Shown here: piece by piece, positions 9,323 through 17,691 of the stretch
How the letters are laid out: each line of letters begins with the position of its first letter
How positions within the stretch are numbered: position 1 is the first letter of the stretch
Assembly (NCBI GenBank): GCA_039182515.1
Contig: JBCDCE010000020.1
Span: 1 to 57,906 of the forward strand
Direction: 5' to 3'
DNA from: JBCDCE01 sp039182515
GTDB lineage: Bacteria; Pseudomonadota; Alphaproteobacteria; Rhodobacterales; Rhodobacteraceae
DNA: 57,906 nt
Notes under the pieces: generated by a model
Told to the model about the DNA's origin: nothing
What the model saw: the letters and a program-made list of their open reading frames with translations, nothing else
Databases searched by the model: none
Program-made: the position numbers and the translations under genes

Positions 9323-10675
9323 TTACTCCGGCGCTGGTGCCAAGGGGGCAAAACCTGTGATTTGGCGAAAAGCCGCGCCGCGTTCCTGGAAATTCGAGAA
9401 TTGATCGTAGCTCGCCGCAGCAGGGGACAAAAGAATGACGTCGCCGTGTTGCGCCTGGCTTTGCGCATGGGTGACAGCTGTTTCCAAGTCGACGGCCTGG
9501 TGAACAGGGTAGGCCACAGCGCCCAGTTTATTTTTCCAAGACTCGGCCGTTTCTCCCATGAAGGTCAAGCTTGCCAGGTTTGAGGATCTTAACGCATCCA
9601 GCAAGGCAGATGGATCTACGCCGCGATCTTTGCCTCCCACCAACAAATGTACCGGACGGTTCGCAAAACGCTCCAATGCAGCAAGCGCACTTTGGGGGAT
9701 CGTAGAAATAGAGTCGTTGACGTAAAGCACGCCGTCGCTTTCGCCCAAGATCTCCTGGCGGTGTGGCAAACCTCCATAGGCCTCCACTGCAGTGATTGCT
9801 TTGTCAATAGGAACCCCGAGTTCAAGGCCAACCGATAGTGCTGCCAATGCGTTGGCTTTCATATGGCGTCCTTGGTGAGCGATCTTTGGGCATGCGCCGA
9901 GCACAGTTTTGTCCCGCACCAGGGTATCATCGTTGAACCTTAACGCATTTGGAGCATCAAAGAGCCGCTTGCCCGTCCAGTTTTGTGCAATGTCCAGTAC
10001 GGCGCGCTCTTGTGCATTCAGCCAGCTGTCGCCCGTACTTGCCGTTGCAAAGGGGCGCGTTTTATCTGTGTAGTAGGCATCTATACTTCCATGCCAATCC
10101 AAGTGCTCTGGGTAAAGATTGGTTAAAATCCTAGTATGCGCTGTCTGTGCAAGATCTGCGCATTGATAGCTTGAAAGCTCCAGAACGATCCAATCGCAGT
10201 CAGGATCTACTTCTAAGAAAGGGGAGCCGATATTGCCGACAAGCGCAGTGTCGAAGGTGGTTGCCATAACCTGGGCCAAGAGAGAGGCGGTAGTGCTTTT
10301 GCCCTTGGTGCCCGTGACCAGGATGATTTTTGACGCATCAACGCGTTCGAAAGCCAAATTGGTTGGAGTGGATGCGAAGCCGCCAGCCTCAACAAACCCT
10401 GCCACTTCAGCGCGCTTGAGTGGCACGCCGGGGGACCGCAAAAGGACGTCGTTTTTCGAAACGAGACCCAGCGCGCTTGCGGGGGACATCCAGCGCTCCA
10501 CGCCCATCTCTGCGCAGGTCTGCTCGGAGACTTCCGTGTCGGATATCAAGTAAAGCTTGGGTTTTGATCCAGTTGAATTCAGATAGCGCGCTGTTGCCAA
10601 ACCCTCGACACCAGCACCCCAAATGAAAACGCGTGACGCGACGGCGAGAGCGTCGTGGAGCGGGCGGGAACTCAT
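9323..10675 (-). CDS. murD2: Probable UDP-MurNAc-L-Ala--L-glutamate ligase (MurD2)
   Basis: Mur ligase family, 450 residues. The ATP-binding loop GTKGKST is at residues 122-128; LELSSYQ, the NLYPEHLDWHGS segment and VNDSISTIPQSALAAL in the C-terminal half are typical of MurD-type enzymes. It starts with an ATGA overlap on the preceding MurL-like gene. In Xanthomonas, MurD2 adds L-Glu (not D-Glu) to UDP-MurNAc-L-Ala and MurL then epimerises it, and this gene pair has the same arrangement. The L-Glu specificity is inferred from the partner; an ordinary MurD is the alternative, but MurD normally lies in the dcw cluster. Confidence 0.78.
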   Translation of the reverse strand: MSSRPLHDALAVASRVFIWGAGVEGLATARYLNSTGSKPKLYLISDTEVSEQTCAEMGVERWMSPASALGLVSKNDVLLRSPGVPLKRAEVAGFVEAGGFASTPTNLAFERVDASKIILVTGTKGKSTTASLLAQVMATTFDTALVGNIGSPFLEVDPDCDWIVLELSSYQCADLAQTAHTRILTNLYPEHLDWHGSIDAYYTDKTRPFATASTGDSWLNAQERAVLDIAQNWTGKRLFDAPNALRFNDDTLVRDKTVLGACPKIAHQGRHMKANALAALSVGLELGVPIDKAITAVEAYGGLPHRQEILGESDGVLYVNDSISTIPQSALAALERFANRPVHLLVGGKDRGVDPSALLDALRSSNLASLTFMGETAESWKNKLGAVAYPVHQAVDLETAVTHAQSQAQHGDVILLSPAAASYDQFSNFQERGAAFRQITGFAPLAPAPE

Positions 10676-11997
10676 GTGAGGGCCGCGCGCAAGGCAGTCG
10701 GCAAGTAGCTTTCACCGCGCGCCTTTAAGCGGGTCTCGAAGGCCGTTCTCGCTTTGGTGTTTGCCTCTATTTCGCTTGCAAGGTTTTTGATCACGGCCTT
10801 ATCTTTCCAAGCCGGATCCTTGCTCAAAACCTGCGCAACCAACCGCGTATCGTCCACATCGCCAACGCACTCCCAGGGTTTTTGGTTTCCTAGCCCAACA
10901 AGCTCGCGTGCCATGTCCGTGTATTGTGGATCATCCAACATCTTATGGCCAAAGATCTCAAAGTGCCGTTCAGGCGTTAGATGGGGTGCAAGAATGAGCG
11001 CTGTGAACAAGCATTTGTCGCAAGTGCCACACCATTTTACCCTCTGAGCCTCTTCGATGCTGACAGTGCTGACAAAGTTGCGGTTGCATGAGGCAAAGGT
11101 TGCAAGTCGCTGAGGCGCTCTCGCCAAGCGTTTTGCGATCCAAAGCTCGCTCACTGGCCGCAAAAGCGAGACATAAGAAATTTTATCGCCCAGGAGGCTT
11201 GCGAAGGCTGTGCGGAGCAAACCTTCAAAGGCGAAGCTTTTTGAGTATTGATGATTGACCTCTTGGCCCTGCACAATTCGTGTGGCTGCTGAGGCGCCGG
11301 CCTCGTTAGAGAAGATCACGTCGCGGCGACCCGTTGCATTGGCGTAAAGCGCCAGTAGCACAGAATTAATCGCCGTGATTGGGATATGGCCGTTTTTCGC
11401 AGCACCTGTGGAGGCCAGAGCGATGAGCTTTGGGTCCAGAGTGCGCCTTAAAAAGGTGATGGGCTCGTATGACATGGATGCCAGCTTTTGCGCCACAGTT
11501 TCTGACAGTACCACGCTGACAAACTCAGGCGAGAGCCCAATCGCGCTGAGAACTTCAGCGGAAACATGGCTGTCTTTACCGCCACCAAAGGCCAACACCG
11601 GGTTGGTGTCCAAATCCTGAGCTTTAGAAAGCGGAGCCGTTGCTGCGACGCTGTCTTTTTCCAGGGCCACAACCTCTACGTCATGCGGAAAGATATCATT
11701 TCGCACATAAAACTCGCCTAAACCTTGCGTATAAAGCGCTTGGGAGGCGGCTAGAGCTTCTTTTGGCAAAGCGTATTCGATCTCAACGCGCGCTGATGCG
11801 GCGGCTTTGTAGTAGCTCAGACCCAGCAAAGGGGCCGCAAAACCGAGAAGCGCTTTTGTCTCGTCGGTTTGAGGCAAATCGACCGGAAAGGTAACGACCT
11901 CTTCAAAGGGACCAAAGCTCGCGCAGTCAAAGGAAAAGACAACTTCGCGCCGTGCGGCGTCTATTGTCCATTGCAAGACCTTAAAACTGCCCGCCAC
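10672..11997 (-). CDS. murL: Probable UDP-MurNAc-L-Ala-L-Glu epimerase (MurL)
   Basis: A 441-residue cytoplasmic protein with a GTG start behind an AGGGG site. It has a PP-loop-like ATP motif FGGGKDSHVS at residues 137-146 and a Cys cluster C323-x2-C326-x2-C329 (with C304 nearby) that looks metal-binding. This combination, and its 4-base overlap with a MurD-like ligase, matches the MurL family described in Xanthomonas, which uses ATP to invert the terminal L-Glu of the nucleotide dipeptide. The assignment rests on motif memory and gene pairing, not on a database search. It is commonly annotated as hypothetical. Confidence 0.75.
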   Translation of the reverse strand: MAGSFKVLQWTIDAARREVVFSFDCASFGPFEEVVTFPVDLPQTDETKALLGFAAPLLGLSYYKAAASARVEIEYALPKEALAASQALYTQGLGEFYVRNDIFPHDVEVVALEKDSVAATAPLSKAQDLDTNPVLAFGGGKDSHVSAEVLSAIGLSPEFVSVVLSETVAQKLASMSYEPITFLRRTLDPKLIALASTGAAKNGHIPITAINSVLLALYANATGRRDVIFSNEAGASAATRIVQGQEVNHQYSKSFAFEGLLRTAFASLLGDKISYVSLLRPVSELWIAKRLARAPQRLATFASCNRNFVSTVSIEEAQRVKWCGTCDKCLFTALILAPHLTPERHFEIFGHKMLDDPQYTDMARELVGLGNQKPWECVGDVDDTRLVAQVLSKDPAWKDKAVIKNLASEIEANTKARTAFETRLKARGESYLPTALRAALT

Positions 11998-12062
11998 GCG
12001 TCGTGCCCCTAAACTGCCCTTAACCTGATCTTGTCAGGTCCTACCGCGCTCTGACCTGAGGC

Positions 12063-13064
12063 TCAAATCGAAAGCTTTGCCGCCTGCGCGCCGCGTTCGC
12101 GGTAGGGGGTGGTATCGTAATGCGCCCGGTAGCATTTGGAGAAGTGCGACGGCGAGGCAAAGCCGCAGGCCAGAGCAACGTTGATCACACTCATATCCGT
12201 TTGCATCAAAAGATTGCGCGCTTTTTGCAGGCGAAGTTCCATGTAATAGCGCTTTGGCGAGCGATTGAGATAGCGCCTGAAAAGCCGCTCCAATTGGCGT
12301 GTGGACATGCCAACGTCTTTGGCCAAGATCGACGGCGAAATGGGCTCTTCGATGTTGCTCTCCATCATCTGGATCACAAGGCTCAGCTTTGGATGGCGCA
12401 CGCCAATCCGCGTGGGGATCGAAAGCCGCTGGGTGTCTTGGTCTGTTCGAATGGACGAATAGATCAGTTGATCTGCCACAGCATTGGCCAGGTCTTCGCC
12501 GTGATCATCTGCGATCAGCTTCAGCATCAGGTCGATAGAGGATGTGCCTCCGGCCGTTGTGTAACGCGCGCCGTCCATCACAAAGACGGATTTGGTGAGT
12601 TCAACCTCGTCAAACTCTTCACCGAAGCTGTCTTGGTTTTCCCAGTGTATTGTCGCGCGTTTGTTGTCGAGTAGACCGGCCTTAGCGAGCGTATAGGCCG
12701 CCGTGCAAAGCCCACCCAAAGTGGCGCCTTTGCGGGCTTCGCGGCGCAGCCAGTTGAGGAGCTTTTTGGTTGTCGCAGCTTGAACATCGATCCCGCCGCA
12801 GAGCATGAGTGTGTCGTCGCGCGTGAGCTCGCCCAGCGCCTCGTCCGCATAAAAGGTGGTTCCCGCCGAACAGGCTACGGGCTCTCCGTCTTCCGTCATC
12901 ACAATCCATTTGTAGAGATCCCGGCCCGACACCCGATTTGCGATACGCAGGCTCTCAACAGCCGCCGAGAAACTCAGCAATGTGAAGTTTTGCAAAAGCA
13001 CAAAGACAAACCGCCGGGGTTTGCCAGGGTCCTCGACTTCTACCAATTGCGGCTCTTCAGCCAT
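12063..13064 (-). CDS. GlxA-family transcriptional regulator (DJ-1/PfpI domain plus AraC HTH)
   Basis: A 333-residue regulator. The N-terminal DJ-1/PfpI-like domain (about residues 15-185) includes GGLCTAAYTLAKAGLLDNKRATIHWEN, where the nucleophile-elbow Cys is present but the family usually acts only as a sensor. The C-terminal AraC/XylS double helix-turn-helix spans about residues 225-325 (ISPSILAKDVGMSTRQLERLF and VINVALACGFASPSHFSKCYR). Relatives such as CdhR and GbdR control carnitine, choline and glycine-betaine use, but no such target genes are adjacent, so the effector is unknown. Divergent from the DAHP synthase gene with a 201-base gap. Confidence 0.9.
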   Translation of the reverse strand: MAEEPQLVEVEDPGKPRRFVFVLLQNFTLLSFSAAVESLRIANRVSGRDLYKWIVMTEDGEPVACSAGTTFYADEALGELTRDDTLMLCGGIDVQAATTKKLLNWLRREARKGATLGGLCTAAYTLAKAGLLDNKRATIHWENQDSFGEEFDEVELTKSVFVMDGARYTTAGGTSSIDLMLKLIADDHGEDLANAVADQLIYSSIRTDQDTQRLSIPTRIGVRHPKLSLVIQMMESNIEEPISPSILAKDVGMSTRQLERLFRRYLNRSPKRYYMELRLQKARNLLMQTDMSVINVALACGFASPSHFSKCYRAHYDTTPYRERGAQAAKLSI

Positions 13065-13265
13065 CTGCGTGCTCCAGCGTCAACGTCACGTCGCCTGACC
13101 ACATCAAACTCGCAAGCCAGGCGCAAGAACAAAGCCCGCAAAATGCATAATTTTTGATCAATCCTGGAAGGGTGATTTTTAGCATTTTCACTCTCATAAG
13201 CCTCAGGTACAACGCCCGAGCGAGTTTCCTATATATGCAATAGCACAAAGCAAAAGGGCAAAACG

Positions 13266-14633
13266 ATGTCGGACTGGAGCAAATCGAATTGGCGTACAAA
13301 ACCTCGGGTGCAAATGCCCGAGTATACCGACGCCGCCGCACTGGCGGCCGTCGAGGCGCAACTGGCTCAGTATCCGCCTTTGGTTTTTGCGGGCGAAGCG
13401 CGGCGGTTGAAAACCATGCTTGGGGCTGCGGGCCGAGGTGAGGCGTTTTTGCTCCAGGGCGGAGATTGTGCCGAGAGCTTTGGTGAGTTTTCCGCCGACA
13501 ATATTCGCGACACCTTCAAAGTGATGTTGCAAATGGCTATGGTGCTGACCTTTGGGGCGAAAGTCCCTGTGATCAAAGTGGGCCGTATGGCTGGCCAATT
13601 CGCTAAGCCGCGTTCCGCGCCTGTGGAAGTGAAGGATGGTGTTGAGTTGCCCAGCTACCGCGGCGACATCATCAACGGCTTTGATTTCACACCCGAAGAT
13701 CGCATCCCCGATGCCAACCGCATGTTGCAGGCCTACACGCAAGCCGCCGCATCGCTCAATTTGGTGCGCGCCTTCTCCACGGGTGGTTACGCTGATGTGA
13801 ACCAAGTGCATTCCTGGACCCTTGGGTTTACCGAAAGCGATCAAGCCAGCGCATACCGGGATATGGCTCAACGCATTTCGGATACATTAGATTTCATGAC
13901 CGCCGCTGGCGTGACGCAAGACACAGCACACACATTGCAGTCGGTTGATTTTTATACGTCGCACGAGGCGCTTTTGTTGGAATACGAAGAAGCCCTCACA
14001 CGGGTTGATTCCACCTCCGGCAAATGGGTTGCAGGCTCAGGTCATATGATTTGGATCGGCGACCGCACACGCCAGCCCGATGGGGCGCATGTTGAGTTCT
14101 GCAAAGGCGTGCAAAACCCCATTGGCCTCAAATGTGGTCCAACCACTTCAGCTGAAGATCTGAAAGTGTTGATGAACACGCTGAACCCCGAAAACGAACC
14201 TGGCCGTTTGACACTCATTGCGCGTTTTGGTGATGGCAAAGTTGGCGAGAACCTGCCGCGATTGATCAAAGCTGTGCAAGAAGAGGGGGCGACGGTGACG
14301 TGGTCGTGTGATCCGATGCACGGCAATACGATCAAGTCGAGCTCTGGCTACAAAACGCGGCCCTTCAATTCCGTATTGGGCGAAGTTCGTGAGTTCTTCG
14401 CGATTCATGCCGCTGAAGGTACGATCCCTGGTGGCGTACACTTCGAGATGACGGGTAAAGATGTCACGGAGTGTACGGGTGGTGTCCGAGCTGTGACAGA
14501 TGAAGATCTATCGTCGCGCTATCACACGGCCTGCGATCCTCGCCTCAATGCAAGCCAGTCATTGGAACTTGCCTTCTTGGTTGCTGAAGAATTGTCAACA
14601 CTTCGCAACGCTCGGCTCGCGGCTGCGAGCTGA
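13266..14633 (+). CDS. aroG: Class II 3-deoxy-7-phosphoheptulonate (DAHP) synthase
   Basis: First enzyme of aromatic amino-acid synthesis (PEP + erythrose 4-phosphate to DAHP), plant/mycobacterial type II, 455 residues. Motifs: LLQGGDCAESF (metal-binding Cys), VIKVGRMAGQFAKPRS, the SGHMIWIGDRTRQPDGAHVEF segment, and WSCDPMHGNTIKSSSGYKTR near the C-terminal third, all diagnostic of the class II family. Monocistronic. No feedback domain is visible. Confidence 0.97.
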   Translation: MSDWSKSNWRTKPRVQMPEYTDAAALAAVEAQLAQYPPLVFAGEARRLKTMLGAAGRGEAFLLQGGDCAESFGEFSADNIRDTFKVMLQMAMVLTFGAKVPVIKVGRMAGQFAKPRSAPVEVKDGVELPSYRGDIINGFDFTPEDRIPDANRMLQAYTQAAASLNLVRAFSTGGYADVNQVHSWTLGFTESDQASAYRDMAQRISDTLDFMTAAGVTQDTAHTLQSVDFYTSHEALLLEYEEALTRVDSTSGKWVAGSGHMIWIGDRTRQPDGAHVEFCKGVQNPIGLKCGPTTSAEDLKVLMNTLNPENEPGRLTLIARFGDGKVGENLPRLIKAVQEEGATVTWSCDPMHGNTIKSSSGYKTRPFNSVLGEVREFFAIHAAEGTIPGGVHFEMTGKDVTECTGGVRAVTDEDLSSRYHTACDPRLNASQSLELAFLVAEELSTLRNARLAAAS

Positions 14634-14671
14634 GCATTAATTTTATGATTTAACGGAGTGCGCTTGCGCCT

Positions 14672-15388
14672 TTAGTCGAAAGACAAGAGGCGCAGGTGAC
14701 CGTGTTCTGCTGTGCGCGATGGCGCGGCAGCTTCAATCGCAGCGCTGTTCGGCTGCGCCATGATTTGCGCCTGAGCCGCGAGTGCATGCTCAGGAGAGCT
14801 CTCAGACGCTGTTAAAGCGCGGCGCTCGATGTGGGCGATGTCGAAGCGGCGTGGCACACGCCCCATAACACCATGCGACTGCAAGCCACCCAGAACGCGG
14901 CTCACTTCGCCGAAATCACTCAAGAGCGGCATCAAAACGAGCTTTGCGTCCAGCGCAGGTTTGCCAACGGAATAGGCTGTTTCAAGCGTCAGCGTGACCA
15001 CCTCAGGTCCTTCAAACACCTCATCTAAAGCGTCGCTGAGCGCGCGGCGGCTGCCAGGTTCGATGAAGGCCGTCAAAGGCATGCCGCGCACTTCCATTCC
15101 CAGAAGTTCGTTCAGATGCATGCCCGCAAGGCGCAAACGCGCTATTCCAGGTGCAATGCGTTCGCCGATGAAGGCATATTCGAGCGTGTCTTGGATATCG
15201 CGCGGATCAATCTCGGATCGCTTTGGCAGCTTGCGCGATCCTCGAAGCCCTTCCCAATAAGCCTCAAGCTCTTCCAGAACTGGATAACGTAGGTTTTCAC
15301 GGTAGTCGAAAATGGACACGATATCGGTCTTTTGCCGCTTTGTGTCAGAGCGTTCGTCCTGCGAACTTTTAAACGTTTTTACCGTCAC
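14672..15388 (-). CDS. PAS-domain protein
   Basis: A 238-residue protein starting at GTG 15388, chosen because a GAGGGG site lies about 6 bases upstream; the longer frame to 15475 has no good ribosome site. The central part (about residues 25-180 of this form) resembles the alphaproteobacterial PAS_5 family, with RYPVLEELEAYWEGLRGSRKLPKRSEIDPRDI as its conserved opening. No output domain follows; the C-terminal ~60 residues are Ala/Ser-rich. A TTAA-N7-TTAA sequence typical of CtrA sites lies about 110 bases upstream. The role is unknown. Confidence 0.85.
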   Translation of the reverse strand: MTVKTFKSSQDERSDTKRQKTDIVSIFDYRENLRYPVLEELEAYWEGLRGSRKLPKRSEIDPRDIQDTLEYAFIGERIAPGIARLRLAGMHLNELLGMEVRGMPLTAFIEPGSRRALSDALDEVFEGPEVVTLTLETAYSVGKPALDAKLVLMPLLSDFGEVSRVLGGLQSHGVMGRVPRRFDIAHIERRALTASESSPEHALAAQAQIMAQPNSAAIEAAAPSRTAEHGHLRLLSFD

Positions 15389-15499
15389 GGTGTTCCCCTC
15401 AGGTTTTGGTCTGCGGCTTTTTAGATAACCTTGAAACGTTGCCTCAATGATTACCATAGTTTTAATATGCCGCAATTGAGGCTAAATCGGGATAAAATG

Positions 15500-15514
15500 T
15501 TAACAGATGGTTAA
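15500..15514. promoter_or_regulatory. Candidate CtrA binding site (TTAA-N7-TTAA)
   Basis: The sequence TTAACAGATGGTTAA matches the CtrA consensus TTAA-N7-TTAA exactly. It lies between divergent genes: 112 bases upstream of the PAS-protein start (minus strand) and 130 bases upstream of yicC (plus strand). CtrA is present in Rhodobacteraceae by general knowledge; use of this site is inferred. Confidence 0.5.
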
Positions 15515-15643
15515 TTTCCCTTAGGTAAGGCGGCGAGAAACACAGGGGACAATGAACAAATTATTCCCCGTAATCCAAAAATCAAAAGAAATGATCGTTT
15601 TTGAGTGGAAATTTGCAATTAATGAGAAAAAGGGGCAGGGGTC

Positions 15644-16525
15644 ATGACCCAATCTATGACCGGGTTCGCTTCCCATGCGGGTGGGGCTCAAACACATACC
15701 TGGCGGTGGGACATTCGCGGCGTGAATGCCAAAGGGCTCGATCTGCGGATGCGCGTGCCTGATTGGATCGAAGGTCTGGAAGCGGATTTGAGGACATTGT
15801 GTCAAAAGCATATCGCGCGCGGTAGCATCTCGATTGCCTGCAAGATTGCCGCTGATGATAGCGTTGCAGATACAGCTATTGATCCCAGGGGACTTGCCAA
15901 TGCGCTCACAGCAATTGCGCAAGTTACAGCCATCGCAGAGGATCAAAAGCTTCCCCTCGGAGCTACAAGCGCAAAAGACATCTTGGATATGCAAGGCGTT
16001 CTAGTTGCCAATTCTGAAGCCAAAGATGGGATTGCGCTCAAAACACCCCTGCTGCGTAGCTTTGAAGCGGCTTTGGGAGAGTTTGTGGAGATGCGGCGCC
16101 AAGAAGGCACCCAGCTGGAGCGTATCATTGACGACCAAGTGGCCTCTATCGAAGGCCTGATCGGCTCCATCGAAGATCTTTTGGATAAGCGCCGCGCGGA
16201 CATGGATGCGCGATTTGCTAAGGCCCTAGAGCGCTTAGTTGAGACGGTTGAACCCGAACGCGTGGCAACCGAGCTCGCCCTGATCGCGGTGAAGGCGGAT
16301 GTTACCGAGGAGGTCGACCGGCTAAAAGCTCATATCGTCGCCACACGCGACCTTTTGCGGGCGGAAGGGCCTAAAGGGCGAAAGCTTGATTTCCTGAGCC
16401 AAGAATTTAATCGGGAAGCCAATACTTTGTGCTCAAAGTCGCAACATGCCGAACTGACCGCATTTGGTCTGGAGTTGAAAACTGTTATCGATCAGATGCG
16501 AGAGCAGATCCAAAACGTTGAATAA
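15644..16525 (+). CDS. yicC: YicC/YloC family endoribonuclease-like protein
   Basis: A 293-residue cytoplasmic protein. It starts with the family signature MTQSMTGFASH and ends with GRKLDFLSQEFNREANTLCSKS, the conserved C-terminal DUF1732 block with its metal-binding Glu. YicC-family proteins act in RNA decay and stress responses. It is followed 12 bases later by gmk, the usual bacterial order, and starts a tight four-gene run (yicC, gmk, gamma-carbonic anhydrase, trans-sulfuration enzyme). Confidence 0.95.
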   Translation: MTQSMTGFASHAGGAQTHTWRWDIRGVNAKGLDLRMRVPDWIEGLEADLRTLCQKHIARGSISIACKIAADDSVADTAIDPRGLANALTAIAQVTAIAEDQKLPLGATSAKDILDMQGVLVANSEAKDGIALKTPLLRSFEAALGEFVEMRRQEGTQLERIIDDQVASIEGLIGSIEDLLDKRRADMDARFAKALERLVETVEPERVATELALIAVKADVTEEVDRLKAHIVATRDLLRAEGPKGRKLDFLSQEFNREANTLCSKSQHAELTAFGLELKTVIDQMREQIQNVE

Positions 16526-16537
16526 GGGCAATATGTA

Positions 16538-17173
16538 ATGCGCCGTGGCCTCCTGATCATTTTGTCGTCGCCCTCCGGGGCGGGAAAATCGACCTTGGCT
16601 AAGCGGCTCATGACCTGGGACACGACAATCGCCTTCTCAACCTCAGCCACAACGCGCGCACCGCGCGTGGGCGAAGTAGATGGCAAAGACTATGTCTTCA
16701 CGGATGAAGCCGAATTTAAACGTATGGTGGCAGACGGAGAGATGCTGGAGCATGCTTATGTCTTTGGCAATTTTTACGGCTCGCCTCTGGATCCTGTAAA
16801 AACGGCCATCGATCAAGGGCATGACGTGTTGTTCGATATAGACTGGCAAGGGGCTCAGCAGATCAAAAACTCGGATTTAGCCCCACATGTGAAATCGATC
16901 TTTTTGTTGCCGCCGTCCATCGTTGAGCTGCGGCGGCGGTTGGAAAGCCGGGCGCAGGACAGCGAAGAGGTCATTACCAAGCGCATGCGCAAAAGCTGGG
17001 AAGAGATCAGCCGGTGGTCGGAATATGATTACGTGTTGATCAACGACGATCTGGACGCGACCGAAGAGAAGCTCAAAACCATTGTCTCGGCAGAGCGGTT
17101 GCGCCGTGTCCAGCAGCCAGATTTGCAAACCCATGCCAGACATCTGCAGCAAGAATTTGAGGATATGTCGTGA
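16538..17173 (+). CDS. gmk: Guanylate kinase
   Basis: Converts GMP/dGMP and ATP to GDP/dGDP and ADP; 211 residues. P-loop SSPSGAGKST at the N-terminus, GMP-binding region TTRAPRVGEVDGKDYVF, then FDIDWQGAQQIK and the lid Arg-rich segment LRRRLESRAQDSEE. Its stop overlaps the next gene's start by 4 bases. Confidence 0.98.
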   Translation: MRRGLLIILSSPSGAGKSTLAKRLMTWDTTIAFSTSATTRAPRVGEVDGKDYVFTDEAEFKRMVADGEMLEHAYVFGNFYGSPLDPVKTAIDQGHDVLFDIDWQGAQQIKNSDLAPHVKSIFLLPPSIVELRRRLESRAQDSEEVITKRMRKSWEEISRWSEYDYVLINDDLDATEEKLKTIVSAERLRRVQQPDLQTHARHLQQEFEDMS

Positions 17174-17691
17174 TTTACGCCCTTGGTGAGCTTACGCCGC
17201 AAATTGATCCCACAGCCTGGGTGGCGCCCGATGCCAATGTGATCGGCAATATAATCTTGGCCGCCCAAAGCTCCGTTTGGTTTGGTGCTACGCTGCGCGG
17301 CGACAATGAAGTAATCGAGCTCGGGGCAGGCTCAAACGTGCAAGAAGCCTGTGTGCTCCACACGGATATGGGCTATCCGCTGACGATCGGGCGGGATTGC
17401 ACCATTGGTCATAGCGCAATCCTACATGGCTGCACGATTGGCGATGAGAGCCTGATCGGTATGGGCGCAACCGTCTTGAATGGTGCTCGGATCGGCAAAA
17501 ATTGCTTGATCGGGGCAGGGGCCTTGGTGACCGAAGGCAAAGAAATCCCCGATGGCAGTCTTGTGCTGGGTTCACCCGCCCGGGTGGTCAAGGCTCTGGG
17601 CGACAGTGCGATTGCGGGCCTTAAGGCCTCGGCTTTGGGCTACCAAATGAACGCCAAACGTTTTGTGCAAGATCTCAAAGCCCTGACATGA
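17170..17691 (+). CDS. Gamma-carbonic anhydrase-like hexapeptide-repeat protein
   Basis: A 173-residue left-handed beta-helix protein with repeated [I/V]-G-x4 hexapeptides, the GATLRGDNEVIELGAGSNVQE segment and the HT/GHSAILHGC region carrying zinc-ligand histidines of the gamma-carbonic anhydrase (YrdA/CaiE-like) family. Enzyme activity of this subfamily is often unproven. It starts at GTG 17170, overlapping gmk by 4 bases, and overlaps the following gene by 4 bases, so translation is coupled through the operon. Confidence 0.92.
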   Translation: MIYALGELTPQIDPTAWVAPDANVIGNIILAAQSSVWFGATLRGDNEVIELGAGSNVQEACVLHTDMGYPLTIGRDCTIGHSAILHGCTIGDESLIGMGATVLNGARIGKNCLIGAGALVTEGKEIPDGSLVLGSPARVVKALGDSAIAGLKASALGYQMNAKRFVQDLKALT

